From the NCBI RefSeq assembly GCF_034931405.1, contig NZ_JAYGHA010000012.1:1-64000 (forward strand): a stretch of 64,000 nucleotides of DNA, given 5' to 3'. The notes beneath the pieces were generated by a model that ran no database searches, had not been told where the DNA came from, and saw only the letters and a list, made by a program, of their open reading frames with translations. The DNA comes from RDYJ01 sp034931405. GTDB taxonomy: Bacteria > Cyanobacteriota > Cyanobacteriia > Cyanobacteriales > Nostocaceae. Positions 18,636 to 27,452 of this stretch are shown piece by piece (the stretch's first letter is position 1; each line of letters starts with the position of its first letter). The position numbers and the translations under genes were made by a program.

Positions 18636-18845
18636 ATGGTTGTAGCACTACTGTATCTGATTTTAGCCGGAGCTTATCTTCTGGTAGTACCAATGGTTGT
18701 GATGCTGTACCTCAAGCTGCGGTGGTATACAGCTAGTTCTGTAGAGCGTGGGTTTATGTACTTTTTGGTGTTCTTCTTCTTTCCAGGTCTGTTGCTACTT
18801 TCGCCAATTGCGAATATTCGACCCCGGCGCAGACAAATTGTTTAA
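18636..18845 (+). CDS. ndhL: NAD(P)H-quinone oxidoreductase subunit L (NdhL)
   Basis: 69-residue subunit of the thylakoid NDH-1 complex, needed for cyclic electron flow and CO2 uptake. Two transmembrane helices (about 3-25 and 40-58) flank a basic loop KLRWYTASSVERGF. The signature FMYFLVFFFFPGLLLLSP is specific to NdhL. It is followed by the DUF3007 gene 24 bp on and then trpA, an arrangement common in cyanobacteria. Confidence 0.93.
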   Translation: MVVALLYLILAGAYLLVVPMVVMLYLKLRWYTASSVERGFMYFLVFFFFPGLLLLSPIANIRPRRRQIV

Positions 18846-18869
18846 TTAAATTGGTAGGTCATAACTCTC

Positions 18870-19169
18870 ATGCGACGCATTGACGCAATCGGAATTACTT
18901 TGGGCGTTTTTTTGGCTGGTGGTTTGGCTTATGTGGCATTGCAGCTAGTCGGTATAGATGGTCAAAATGCTGGAATTTGGAGCCAAGTTTTACTGGTTGC
19001 TGGTTTAATGGGTTGGTTAGCCACATATCTTTTCCGTGCGGGGGGTAAAAAAATGACATACCATCAACAACGGGAAGAGTATGAAAAGGCTTTTCTCCAA
19101 AAGCGGCTAGATGAACTCTCTCCTGAAGAATTAGCGAAAATTCAAGCTGAGATTGAATCAGGAAATTAG
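18870..19169 (+). CDS. DUF3007 family membrane protein
   Basis: 99 residues: MRRIDAIGI start, two transmembrane helices (about 8-27 and 38-56), a basic GGKKMTYHQQREEYE segment and an acidic helical tail with LDELSPEELAKIQ. The family is conserved in cyanobacteria and plastids next to ndhL, with no firm function. Likely co-transcribed with ndhL. Confidence 0.88.
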   Translation: MRRIDAIGITLGVFLAGGLAYVALQLVGIDGQNAGIWSQVLLVAGLMGWLATYLFRAGGKKMTYHQQREEYEKAFLQKRLDELSPEELAKIQAEIESGN

Positions 19170-19207
19170 ATGACAGTTGACAGGTGACAGGTGACAGAAA
19201 AGATAGG

Positions 19208-19260
19208 AAGATGGGGAGATGGGGAGATGGGGAGATAGGGAGATAGGGAGATAGGGAGAA
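19208..19260. repeat. GGGGAGAT/AGGGAGAT tandem repeat
   Basis: About seven short tandem units of GGGAGAT type. They follow a TGACAGG repeat and lie directly before the TTCCCTG array, in the gap between DUF3007 and trpA. Confidence 0.85.
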
Positions 19261-19267
19261 TAATTAT

Positions 19268-19346
19268 GTTCCCTGTTCCCTGTTCCCTGTTCCCTGTTCC
19301 CTGTTCCCTGTTCCCTGTTCCCTATTCCCTATTCCCTATTCCCTTT
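19268..19346. repeat. TTCCCTG/TTCCCTA heptanucleotide array
   Basis: Eleven or so tandem heptamers, first TTCCCTG and then TTCCCTA, ending 10 bases before the trpA start codon. This is a short tandemly repeated repetitive (STRR) sequence typical of heterocystous cyanobacteria. Confidence 0.95.
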
Positions 19347-19355
19347 TTCTGATCA

Positions 19356-20159
19356 ATGACTGCAATTTCTCGTTGTTTTGAAACTTTAAGACGGAATCAG
19401 GAATGCGCTCTGATTCCGTTTATTACTGCTGGTGATCCTGATTTAGAAACCACGGCTCAGGCTTTGCAGGTTCTAGATCGCTCTGGAGCCGATATTATTG
19501 AGTTAGGTGTTCCCTATTCTGATCCTCTGGCTGATGGTCCTGTGATTCAAGCGGCTGCTACCCGCGCTTTAGCAAGAGGTACTACTTTAGATCAGGTGTT
19601 GGAAATGTTGCAAGCTACTACTCCTAGTTTGCAAGCACCAATTATTTTATTTACTTACTACAACCCAATTCTGCACCGAGGGATTGATAAGTTTCTTGAA
19701 CAAATTAAGGCTGCTGGTGTAGCAGGTTTAGTAGTGCCTGATTTACCTTTAGAAGAGGCAGCAGGGTTATTAAAACCTGCCAGTGAGGTGGGGATTGATT
19801 TAACTATGTTAGTAGCTCCTACAAGTTCTGCCCAGAGGATTGAAGCGATCGCTCGTGCCTCCCAAGGATTTATTTATTTGGTCAGTGTAACCGGTGTGAC
19901 GGGAATGCGATCGCAAATGGAAAGTCGAGTTGCCGATTTACTCACACAAATTCGCTCTGTGACAGATAAACCCATTGGCGTAGGCTTTGGTATTTCCGAC
20001 ATTGAACAAGCGCGTCAAGTGAGGGAATGGGGTGCGGATGCAGCAATTGTGGGTAGTGCGATTGTTAAGCGGTTGGCAGCAGGAACACCAGCACAAGGAC
20101 TGGATGAAATCGCTCAATTTTGCCAAAATCTCAAGACAGCTATTAAAACCCCCTCTTGA
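19356..20159 (+). CDS. trpA: Tryptophan synthase alpha chain
   Basis: Cleaves indole-3-glycerol phosphate to indole and glyceraldehyde 3-phosphate in the last stage of tryptophan synthesis, as the alpha2beta2 complex with TrpB. The 267-residue TIM barrel has the family signatures LIPFITAGDPDLETT, ELGVPYSDPLADGPVIQ (catalytic Glu and Asp), and GVGFGISD. trpB is not adjacent. The start codon is almost touching a heptamer repeat array, which has displaced any normal ribosome-binding site (TTTTTCTGATCA precedes the ATG). Confidence 0.96.
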   Translation: MTAISRCFETLRRNQECALIPFITAGDPDLETTAQALQVLDRSGADIIELGVPYSDPLADGPVIQAAATRALARGTTLDQVLEMLQATTPSLQAPIILFTYYNPILHRGIDKFLEQIKAAGVAGLVVPDLPLEEAAGLLKPASEVGIDLTMLVAPTSSAQRIEAIARASQGFIYLVSVTGVTGMRSQMESRVADLLTQIRSVTDKPIGVGFGISDIEQARQVREWGADAAIVGSAIVKRLAAGTPAQGLDEIAQFCQNLKTAIKTPS

Positions 20160-20400
20160 TGATTTGGGAAAATTAGATTAAAAAGTATAACAGCGTAGTT
20201 TTTTTATCATCCCTTAGTGGACAATTTGACTGATATGGTCTTGAATAATAACAGCAGATGTCAGTCTGAAAAAAACTACCTGCTAAATTTGCTTATAGTT
20301 TGAGTCTTATGTGAATTGAAATTAGGCGATAAATTATGAGTGTGAGAGTGATTTTGTCAACATTGAGTTATGGTTTCGTCCTAGTTGAGGGGTAAAATAT

Positions 20401-21057
20401 ATGAGTGAAAGTATGGCATTTATCGGTGGAGTTGCTGTAGCTGGTTTAGCGGCTCTCCTGTTACTAAAAGGAACTAATATCCCTGGACAACAACCTAACT
20501 TCGCTGTTGCGCCACAAATGCCAGGTGCGGTTATAGCACCCCAGGTAATGCAGCCATCCATGCAATACCCTCCTAACTATGGGCAACCAGTATATCCCTA
20601 TCAACAACCAATAGCACCAAATTCCGATCAACGACTGGAAATGGAAAAGCTAAACATGACCATGGAGAAGTTGAAAACTGATAATGAACAACTACGGTTA
20701 CAAAATCAACAACTTCAAGGTCAGGTGCAAAATTTCACTCAGCAACAGTGGCAGTTAGCACAACAGCAAAATCAACAGAAAGTAGCTGCACTACCAATGG
20801 AACAAAATCCCTGGTGGTCATCACCCATAGTTTGGGCTGTAGGTGGGGCTACACTAACTATTGGTGGTGGTGTTGTTGTTGCTGGAGTTTTATCTTTGTT
20901 TTCTCCCAAGCAACGTCCTACCCGTACTGTACAGGTAATTCACCCCTACCACGGCACAACTCCACCTTTAGCTACAGTTCGACGGGCTGAATTTTTACCA
21001 TCCTCTCGCACAGAAGCTAGACGGGTAGAAACGGCTGAATACGACGAACTGCATTAA
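20401..21057 (+). CDS. Hypothetical membrane protein with coiled coil
   Basis: 218 residues. A small Gly/Ala-rich hydrophobic segment (about 7-22), a Pro/Gln/Tyr-rich linker (about 25-75), a coiled coil rich in Gln (about 78-130), a second hydrophobic Gly-rich segment (about 141-165), and a basic tail. It is not a family I can name. The layout, two spans with a coiled coil between, suggests a membrane scaffold or a sheath-associated protein. It has its own upstream region after trpA and is convergent with the kinase. Confidence 0.6.
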   Translation: MSESMAFIGGVAVAGLAALLLLKGTNIPGQQPNFAVAPQMPGAVIAPQVMQPSMQYPPNYGQPVYPYQQPIAPNSDQRLEMEKLNMTMEKLKTDNEQLRLQNQQLQGQVQNFTQQQWQLAQQQNQQKVAALPMEQNPWWSSPIVWAVGGATLTIGGGVVVAGVLSLFSPKQRPTRTVQVIHPYHGTTPPLATVRRAEFLPSSRTEARRVETAEYDELH

Positions 21058-21159
21058 ATAGTTCAACATTAAATTCAGTTTAACTCAGTTTCTAATGGTT
21101 GGATTTTGTCAAGCCTAGCTAAAAGCGGGTTAATTAACCCTTGTCACCCGTTAAGGTTT

Positions 21160-23061
21160 TTAATTGGTTGTAGTTGTGTTAGGGCTTTCTGTAGATTTTG
21201 ATGTCTTATCATTATCTGCTTTTTCTTTCTGTTGAGAATTATTTTGATTGACTTGGGTGTTTGTTTGGGGAAGAGCCTGTTTAGCAACGTTTTCTGCGGC
21301 TTGTTTAAACATTGGTTCTAATTTGTCTTGCCAATATTTAATATTAGGTAATTTGTCGGGATTATCTCGATAAGCTAAGACTTGATCCCATTGACCGTTA
21401 TCAATAGCTTTATTAATCTCATTAGCTAGTGCTTCAGCCTTAGCCCAGTCTTGCTGCCATTGGTTTACAATCTCAACAGTTTCTTTAATCCCAGAAGCTG
21501 CATTTGCAGGAATTGTTTTCAGTTGAGTAATAGCCCCTTGCAAATCTCCTGATTCAAACTTTCGTCTAGCTTGTTCAACAATCTTAGTTTTGTCATCACT
21601 AGCTGGTTTTTCAGATGTTTCTGGTTTGGGAGTAGCAACAGCAATTGGTTTGGGTTCCGGTTTGGGAACAGGTCGAGAAGCAATTAAGGGACTATCATCT
21701 ACAGTTTGAATAGAAACTCCTTGATCTCGCAAACAAGAAATCCATTGTTCATTATTAATAATGACATCCGAGTGCGCCCAAGCCGAACGTCCAGATTTGA
21801 GTTTAAGTTCTATCCAACCGCGTTTTGTGCGCTTACCTGTCACATCAAAATCACTAGCATCACCAAGAGTTTTGAGAATATTATCAGAATTAATCGCACT
21901 CGGTTCAGAACGAATATTAGAATTTGCTGCGACTACAGCCAAGCAGTTTTTTGATGATGTGTTATTTTTCCCTGTCCAATTAGCAGCTAAATTTTTGACA
22001 TTTGGATATAAATTTGTCACCAAAGCTGCCGCACCACCTGCTAATAATAAGCCAATTACCAATGGTAAAGGATCAGGCTTGCTGGAATCTTGATGAACAG
22101 GTTTAGGAACGACAGGATTAGCAGGTGCAAAAGCGACAGTTTGCTGTGAAGAGAATTGAGATGCTTGAGAATATGGGGGTTTGGGGGATTGGTAGCTGAT
22201 GGGTTTGGGAGATTCAGAAACTGAAGATGTAGAAGTCATACTCACAAACTCTCTACAGGCTTGCAGTGCTTCCGTGGCTGTTTGGTAGCGGTCTTTGAAG
22301 TGATAACGTATCATTTTGCTAAGAATTTCTGCCAGGTGGTAATTGACAGGCAGAAAATGTTGCCAGAGAATTTCACCTGTGTTGGCATCTTCTTGAAATT
22401 GGTTAGCAGGTACTCCTGTTAAGGCTTGAATTGCAATGATTCCCAGGGAATAAATATCACTATTAGGCCGGGGTTTACCTTGTCCTTGTTCTGTAGGCAT
22501 ATAACCAGGTGTACCAATAGCTACAGTAGCGGTGAGTTGTGCGCCAACTGTGACTAATGGCGATCTTAATTGTTTAACTGCCCCAAAATCTACTAAAACT
22601 AATTTATAATCAGCCGCGCGACGGATGATATTATCTGGTTTGATATCACGGTGAATAACGCCTTCTTGATGGACAAATTCTAAAATCCCCAGAACTTCCA
22701 GCAAAAGTTGCATGACTTGGTTTTGATTCCAAGGTTGGCCTGGTATCAGTTCTTGACTCAGGGTATGCCCGTCAATATATTCTTGGACTAAGAAAAATTC
22801 TTGGTTTTCGTCAAAATAAGCGAGTAGCCTGGGTATTTGGTCATGGTTTCCCAATTTTTCTAAAGTTTCGGCTTCGCTATTGAATAGACGTTTAGCAGTT
22901 TCAAAGATTTTTTGGTCAGTGCTGACGGGTTTGAGATGTTTGACAACGCAAATGGGATTACCAGGCCGCCTAGTATCTTCGGCAATATAGGTTTGACCAA
23001 ATCCTCCCGTTGCCAAAATGCGTATGACTTGGTATCTATGGTCTAGTAGTTTGCCTATCAT
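21160..23061 (-). CDS. Serine/threonine protein kinase with SH3-like extracellular domain
   Basis: Hanks-type kinase. The P-loop GGFGQTY is at residues 19-25, invariant lysine K41, catalytic HRDIKPDN at 137-144, and DFG at 158-160. A Pro/Ser-rich linker leads to one transmembrane helix (about residues 333-350, PLVIGLLLAGGAAALVTNL). The outer part has an SH3b-like segment (SNIRSEPSA to RSAWAHSDVI), a proline/lysine linker and a helical tail of TPR-like character. It probably senses an envelope signal. The substrate is unknown. It is divergent from the 23227 gene. Confidence 0.9.
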   Translation of the reverse strand: MIGKLLDHRYQVIRILATGGFGQTYIAEDTRRPGNPICVVKHLKPVSTDQKIFETAKRLFNSEAETLEKLGNHDQIPRLLAYFDENQEFFLVQEYIDGHTLSQELIPGQPWNQNQVMQLLLEVLGILEFVHQEGVIHRDIKPDNIIRRAADYKLVLVDFGAVKQLRSPLVTVGAQLTATVAIGTPGYMPTEQGQGKPRPNSDIYSLGIIAIQALTGVPANQFQEDANTGEILWQHFLPVNYHLAEILSKMIRYHFKDRYQTATEALQACREFVSMTSTSSVSESPKPISYQSPKPPYSQASQFSSQQTVAFAPANPVVPKPVHQDSSKPDPLPLVIGLLLAGGAAALVTNLYPNVKNLAANWTGKNNTSSKNCLAVVAANSNIRSEPSAINSDNILKTLGDASDFDVTGKRTKRGWIELKLKSGRSAWAHSDVIINNEQWISCLRDQGVSIQTVDDSPLIASRPVPKPEPKPIAVATPKPETSEKPASDDKTKIVEQARRKFESGDLQGAITQLKTIPANAASGIKETVEIVNQWQQDWAKAEALANEINKAIDNGQWDQVLAYRDNPDKLPNIKYWQDKLEPMFKQAAENVAKQALPQTNTQVNQNNSQQKEKADNDKTSKSTESPNTTTTN

Positions 23062-23226
23062 GTTCCCTCCCCAGTTTTAACACCTAATTTTCCAAATGGT
23101 AGTCAATATCTCCACATTTTCTTCTAGGAAATCCGCTATCTTGAGAAAAGATTTAGACTAAGAATGCAGTTTTTTCATAAAAACAACAAATTTTTACTTT
23201 CTATTTAGTATCTCTGTTAACTAACA

Positions 23227-23715
23227 ATGCCACCTAAGATAACAAACTCCGCTACATGGCAGCAAGCTGAACTTCTTATGCAACCGACTTTTATCCGGGT
23301 TGTCGATAATATTCGTAAGCATCTGGATACATCCTTGTGGAAAGGAACTTATCACGATGTATTGATTTGGCCACCTGGTACGACTGATAAAACCAAAGCT
23401 ATGGTGACACAGTTGTTGCAAGATATGGAAACTGCGACACCGGCACAGGTGGAAGATATTCGAGAACATCTTGCCCTTTTGCCCATACCCCATCCAGGAT
23501 ACCATCTGCGTTTGCAACATCAAGAGCAGCAAGTCAATGTGGATTTGTGGGATTTGTGTTATCAAGTGTGTTTTTTAAATTACAGTGCAAATAATGAACC
23601 TGTTGATATTGATACTAGTTTAGTCGATGAGTCGGGGGATGTGGATTGGCAACATTTGGAAAATAAAACTCAGCAGTTAGTTAAACAGGTATTTGACAGT
23701 TTACCAGAGGGTTGA
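23227..23715 (+). CDS. Conserved cyanobacterial hypothetical protein
   Basis: 162 residues, soluble and acidic, with Trp-rich motifs WPPGTTDKTKAMV and VDLWDLCYQVCFLNY. No known domain recognised. The start ATG at 23227 follows an AT-rich leader. It is divergently placed to the kinase gene, so the two could share a promoter region. Confidence 0.65.
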   Translation: MPPKITNSATWQQAELLMQPTFIRVVDNIRKHLDTSLWKGTYHDVLIWPPGTTDKTKAMVTQLLQDMETATPAQVEDIREHLALLPIPHPGYHLRLQHQEQQVNVDLWDLCYQVCFLNYSANNEPVDIDTSLVDESGDVDWQHLENKTQQLVKQVFDSLPEG

Positions 23716-23833
23716 TGTGTGAGGGGTGTGGTGTGTGAGGGGTAGTGTAAGATTATACAGCTTTTGGAATAGAATTCTGGGACTAAAATAGTACATAAAA
23801 AGAATACAAGATGTTGCTAGTAGTAGCAGAAAT

Positions 23834-24754
23834 TTATTTTTCAGCAAGACGTTCATCGAGGGAAGCTAAAGCAGCGCCGGTAATTTCTGCGAAAATGCTA
23901 ATGAGACGATAAAGAGCGATCGCACTAATTACTAAAGCAGCAGGGAAACGATGCTGTAAAATGGCTATAGCTGTGGCTTCAAATACCCCTAAACCACCGG
24001 GCGCACCAGGAACAACTAAGCCTAATACCCAAGCAAAACTAAAAGCACCTAATAATAAAGGAATTTGGCTTAAATTTAATGAACTTAGCGCAAACATAGT
24101 TAATATAAATCCAGTTCCCCGCAATCCTAAAAAAATTAATTCCCCCAATAAAGGACGTAGAGGATAGCGTTCAATTCTTAAATTAGTAATAGACTGATTT
24201 TCTGATGCTAAATTTTTGTTCTTTAATTTATATAAAAAATGAATTACTGGGTTCAAAATCCAAGGATGAACAACTCCCAACAATATAATTAAACTTATAA
24301 ATTTCAGAATTTGTAACCAAAAATTAGGATCATTAATTGCTAATTGACTACCGAATAAAACCACAGTAATCAAAGCCGCAGTAGCCATAAGTAAAGGTTC
24401 TAATAAAACGCTTAAAGTTGCTGCACCCGCAGAAATATTCGCATTTTTAGCTGCTAAAATTCGCCCATAATAATGCCAAATATTCCCAGGTAAATATTTA
24501 GCAATATTCGTCTTTAGATAAACTTGAATAAATTCAGCAGCTGATACAGATTGATTTAACTCTTTCAATATCCAAGTCCATATCCAACCAGCCCAAATAT
24601 GTGCAATTAAAGTTACACCTGTAGCAATTGCTAAAATTGCCCATCCGGCTGCATCAATACGGATAGCTGTTACTTCTAGCCAATTATCTTTTAACGCTTT
24701 CCCTAAAAAAAATAGGGTGACTCCTAAAATGAATAGACGTAAAACTTTTTTCAT
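23834..24754 (-). CDS. UPF0104 / lysylphosphatidylglycerol-synthase-type membrane protein
   Basis: 306 residues with about eight hydrophobic helices. It shows the pattern of the transmembrane domain shared by MprF, YbhN and AglD: KYLPGNIWHYYGR, LLEPLLMA, VPGAPGGLGVFEATAIAIL. Members act as flippases or lipid-linked transporters. It lacks the soluble synthase domain. Its ATG overlaps the stop of the upstream TOPRIM gene as TAATG, so it is translated after that gene. This coupling links a usually independent membrane protein to a probable defence pair. Confidence 0.8.
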   Translation of the reverse strand: MKKVLRLFILGVTLFFLGKALKDNWLEVTAIRIDAAGWAILAIATGVTLIAHIWAGWIWTWILKELNQSVSAAEFIQVYLKTNIAKYLPGNIWHYYGRILAAKNANISAGAATLSVLLEPLLMATAALITVVLFGSQLAINDPNFWLQILKFISLIILLGVVHPWILNPVIHFLYKLKNKNLASENQSITNLRIERYPLRPLLGELIFLGLRGTGFILTMFALSSLNLSQIPLLLGAFSFAWVLGLVVPGAPGGLGVFEATAIAILQHRFPAALVISAIALYRLISIFAEITGAALASLDERLAEK

Positions 24755-25716
24755 TATTTGTGTAATTTCATTATCATATTAGCAGCTTGTTGAAAATAAG
24801 GTTTTAACATTAAACCCAACTCTTGAACAATCAGAGAATTTGTATTGTTGTCTAATTCTCGTAAAATTAACTCTTTAAAAGATGGCTCACCTAAGTTTTC
24901 TATTGAAAGATGTTTAATAGCTTCTGTACGTAAATGCTCTACTGCTTCCTTACCTCTAAAAAATATTTTAGCTTGTTGAAAATCAAATTTACTAGGATCA
25001 TTAATATATGATTGCCAAAACTTTTCTTGCACTGTATCTGTAAACATTGATTTTAACCTAAATATATTTTTTCTAGATTCTCTAGCTTTATTAACTATCT
25101 GATTTTTAAACCAAACTTCCATATCTGGTAAAAATAAGGACTTTGGTTTATCTAAACTTAACCAGAGATTATGTCTAAATCTAAACCTTAAACATTCCAA
25201 AAACTCTTCCATAATTAAGTTCTGAAAATATTGTATTAGCCATTTATCTAGTTCTGCTTTGGTTACATTATTTGTAATGTTGCTTCTATATGGCTTAAAC
25301 TGTGATGTTTTTATAGGTATCTGATTTAATAAATTAGCTATCGTTTCTGTGTCTTCTAGTAAAAAATTTTCCCATTCATGTCTAGACCAATAAATTATTT
25401 TTACAGATTTAGAGTTCTTTTTTAGAAAATCACTATCTGGTTTTGAAGTCATTTTATTAATCTCTTCCTGTGTTCTAAAATCTCTATCAGAAATCGCAAT
25501 TATTGGTATACTTTGGTGTAATTTACTTTTAGGGTAGATTAATTTACCTATAGAATTAAAGTTTCCACTACCACCTATCTCAACTACTTTATAGTCTATT
25601 GTTGATAACAATTCTTTATTGATTAGGTTATCAATAACTCTACGAATAAATGGAACTTCGGGACTTTCCGGTTCACCTTCAATTAAGATATATAAAAAAT
25701 TATCTAGAATTTCCAT
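24754..25716 (-). CDS. TOPRIM/DUF4435-like protein, partner of the AAA ATPase (PARIS AriB / AbiLii-like)
   Basis: 320 residues. The TOPRIM-like core is visible: ILIEGE with E13 and E15, then IIAISDRDF with D77 and D79, then a W-x-N-type motif HEWENFLL with E116-N117, the hallmark of DUF4435. Such proteins pair with an AAA ATPase in PARIS (AriA/AriB) and AbiL, and act as the nuclease effector on phage triggers. The start shares the TAATG overlap with the ATPase, and the stop shares another with the membrane protein. The carboxy-terminal half is helical and unfamiliar. Calling it a defence effector is inference from the motif and the pairing. Confidence 0.65.
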   Translation of the reverse strand: MEILDNFLYILIEGEPESPEVPFIRRVIDNLINKELLSTIDYKVVEIGGSGNFNSIGKLIYPKSKLHQSIPIIAISDRDFRTQEEINKMTSKPDSDFLKKNSKSVKIIYWSRHEWENFLLEDTETIANLLNQIPIKTSQFKPYRSNITNNVTKAELDKWLIQYFQNLIMEEFLECLRFRFRHNLWLSLDKPKSLFLPDMEVWFKNQIVNKARESRKNIFRLKSMFTDTVQEKFWQSYINDPSKFDFQQAKIFFRGKEAVEHLRTEAIKHLSIENLGEPSFKELILRELDNNTNSLIVQELGLMLKPYFQQAANMIMKLHK

Positions 25717-26789
25717 TATTTTTCTCCCAAATCACCCAATTTTATAATTTCCGAATCATAAAACATTTCTGCTACTGTTGGGGAATGGGTGGTAAAAATA
25801 TATTGATTATTAGAGTCATCACTCCGTAAAACTTGAATTAATCTTTTTTGCCAAGCGGGATGTAAATGTAATTCAACTTCATCAATAAGAACAATAGAAT
25901 TTTTAGCGGTATCTGCTGCTAAACCAACTAAAATTCTTAAAATTTGATGTTCTCCTGAACTCATTTGTAGTAAATCATATTCTACACCCTTTCTTTTGAG
26001 AATTACAGTATCAGAATCGGGACCTGACTCTAAACCTATTAATTCTGAAGGGAAGCAAATTTTATTAAATAATCTTTGAACTCTCTTCCAATAGGATTCC
26101 CCATATTTTTCTTCATTCCATGTTAAATCTTTACGATAATATTCATTTAACCATGATAAAACATCACTATGTGCATTTTGATCTTCTATATTTTGTTGAT
26201 TAAAACTTTTAAATAGCCTAACTGTTCGTCTTTGATCAAAATAACAAACACCACCAATTTTATCAAATATTTGTGATGTATACAAAGTTCTATTGACTGA
26301 TTCAGAAGCTCTGCCTCTTGCACCTAGAACTTTAATAGAATCTTCAGGTATATAACTATAGTGATATAAACTCTTTGGTTTTGGTTTTCTATTTGGAAAA
26401 GACCAGATAACTTTTGCTGGACTTCCTAAAGGTGGAACTGGGTTGGATAAATTAAAGTTTTGCGGTAATTCTAGTGATGAATAAACATCATTAATAGCTT
26501 CTGCTTCATCTTGTTCAATGGAATATTCAAATGTTATTTGAGCTATATTACCTCTACCTCTAACTAATTGTTGTATGTTATATTCTAAACCTTCTCTTAA
26601 AGATGGATTTTTGGGATTTTCAAATACTTTAACTACAACATGAATGGCATCTAATATTGAAGTTTTGCCTGAACTATTAGGACCAACAATTAAATTGATA
26701 GGTCGAGGACGACTAAGTAAATCGGTAAAATCTAAAGAAATATCTTTGATGGCACGAAAGTTTTTTATTTCTAAGGTGTGTAGTTTCAT
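25716..26789 (-). CDS. AAA (ABC/SMC-like) ATPase of a probable defence pair
   Basis: 357 residues. FRAIKDISLDF leads to Walker A GPNSSGKTS (K42). Near the C-terminus are the ABC-type signature MSSGEHQIL, Walker B SIVLIDEVELHLHP and the H-loop FTTHSP. This is the OLD/RecF-like class (AAA_15/AAA_21) used in many anti-phage systems. It is followed at a TAATG overlap by the DUF4435-like gene. The arrangement recalls PARIS AriA or AbiLi. Confidence 0.8.
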   Translation of the reverse strand: MKLHTLEIKNFRAIKDISLDFTDLLSRPRPINLIVGPNSSGKTSILDAIHVVVKVFENPKNPSLREGLEYNIQQLVRGRGNIAQITFEYSIEQDEAEAINDVYSSLELPQNFNLSNPVPPLGSPAKVIWSFPNRKPKPKSLYHYSYIPEDSIKVLGARGRASESVNRTLYTSQIFDKIGGVCYFDQRRTVRLFKSFNQQNIEDQNAHSDVLSWLNEYYRKDLTWNEEKYGESYWKRVQRLFNKICFPSELIGLESGPDSDTVILKRKGVEYDLLQMSSGEHQILRILVGLAADTAKNSIVLIDEVELHLHPAWQKRLIQVLRSDDSNNQYIFTTHSPTVAEMFYDSEIIKLGDLGEK

Positions 26790-27045
26790 ATAAATGTGTT
26801 TTTTGTAATTAAGTATATATTTTTGGATGTAATATAATTTGCTACGGTTGATGATAAAAGCTATTAGGTTATAGCTTTATTATAGCAGGGATACTTGCTA
26901 TAAGCAATTTGATTGATAATTTATAGAGTTGTAAAGTTTACAGTGTTGATTGTTTGTTTGATAGCGTTCACCTAGTGTGCCGTAGGCATAGCGTGGTGCA
27001 AGCCATATCAGGACTTCCAGGATTTTAGGATTTACAGGATGGTTT
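26790..27045. other. Intergenic region with dispersed repeat
   Basis: No gene. 26960-27010 holds a GCATAGCGTGGTGCAAGCCA-type repeat, followed by CAGGACTTCCAGGATTTTAG and TTACAGGAT. Both recur in the 39-44 kb island. It separates the ATPase operon from the HigA-like gene. Confidence 0.6.
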
Positions 27046-27447
27046 TTATTCAATAAACAAACTTGCATTAACATGAAACAAATTACCCAACATCTCACTT
27101 TGTTCTTTTGTTACTTTTACATGACCATTAATTACTTTATTAACTAACTCAATTGAACCAGAAATAGGAACTAAATGACTTAATTCTAAATCCTGCGCTT
27201 CTAATAAATGCAAAATTCTGGAACGAGGAGTAGAACCATTTAGTTGATAATGTTGATTTTCAAAGTCCGCAATTAATCTCACTAATAATTCTAAAAGTGT
27301 ATTTTCTTCTGTTGTGAGGTGAGGACGAGAAAGTAAATCTTCTACAATTGCTAAAAAATGCTCGTTTTCTTCCTCGGTTTTGATGACTCGTGGTTGATAT
27401 TGAGACAGTAATTTACTGTAAGCTTCTGAATTGAAATTAATATTCAT
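27046..27447 (-). CDS. HigA-type antitoxin-like HTH protein
   Basis: 133 residues resembling the HigA antitoxins of COG5499. The amino-terminal part is acidic and helical (TEEENEHFLAIVEDLL), and the carboxy-terminal part is a helix-turn-helix (LELSHLVPISGSIELVNKVINGHVKVTKEQSEMLGNLF, split here by reading: about residues 91-128). No HigB-like toxin gene is adjacent. Instead the gene is 5 bp downstream of the ApeA-like gene on the same strand, so it may regulate or neutralise that protein. This link is inference. Confidence 0.7.
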   Translation of the reverse strand: MNINFNSEAYSKLLSQYQPRVIKTEEENEHFLAIVEDLLSRPHLTTEENTLLELLVRLIADFENQHYQLNGSTPRSRILHLLEAQDLELSHLVPISGSIELVNKVINGHVKVTKEQSEMLGNLFHVNASLFIE

Positions 27448-27452
27448 TGAAA

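Noticed and set aside
19201..19346. Short tandem units resembling a CRISPR array
   Set aside because: Units are 7 bases with no spacers. They are heptamer repeats. No CRISPR array was found anywhere in the window.
26898..27098. 66-codon open frame on the minus strand
   Set aside because: It runs through dispersed repeats and overlaps the HigA-like gene; no family pattern.
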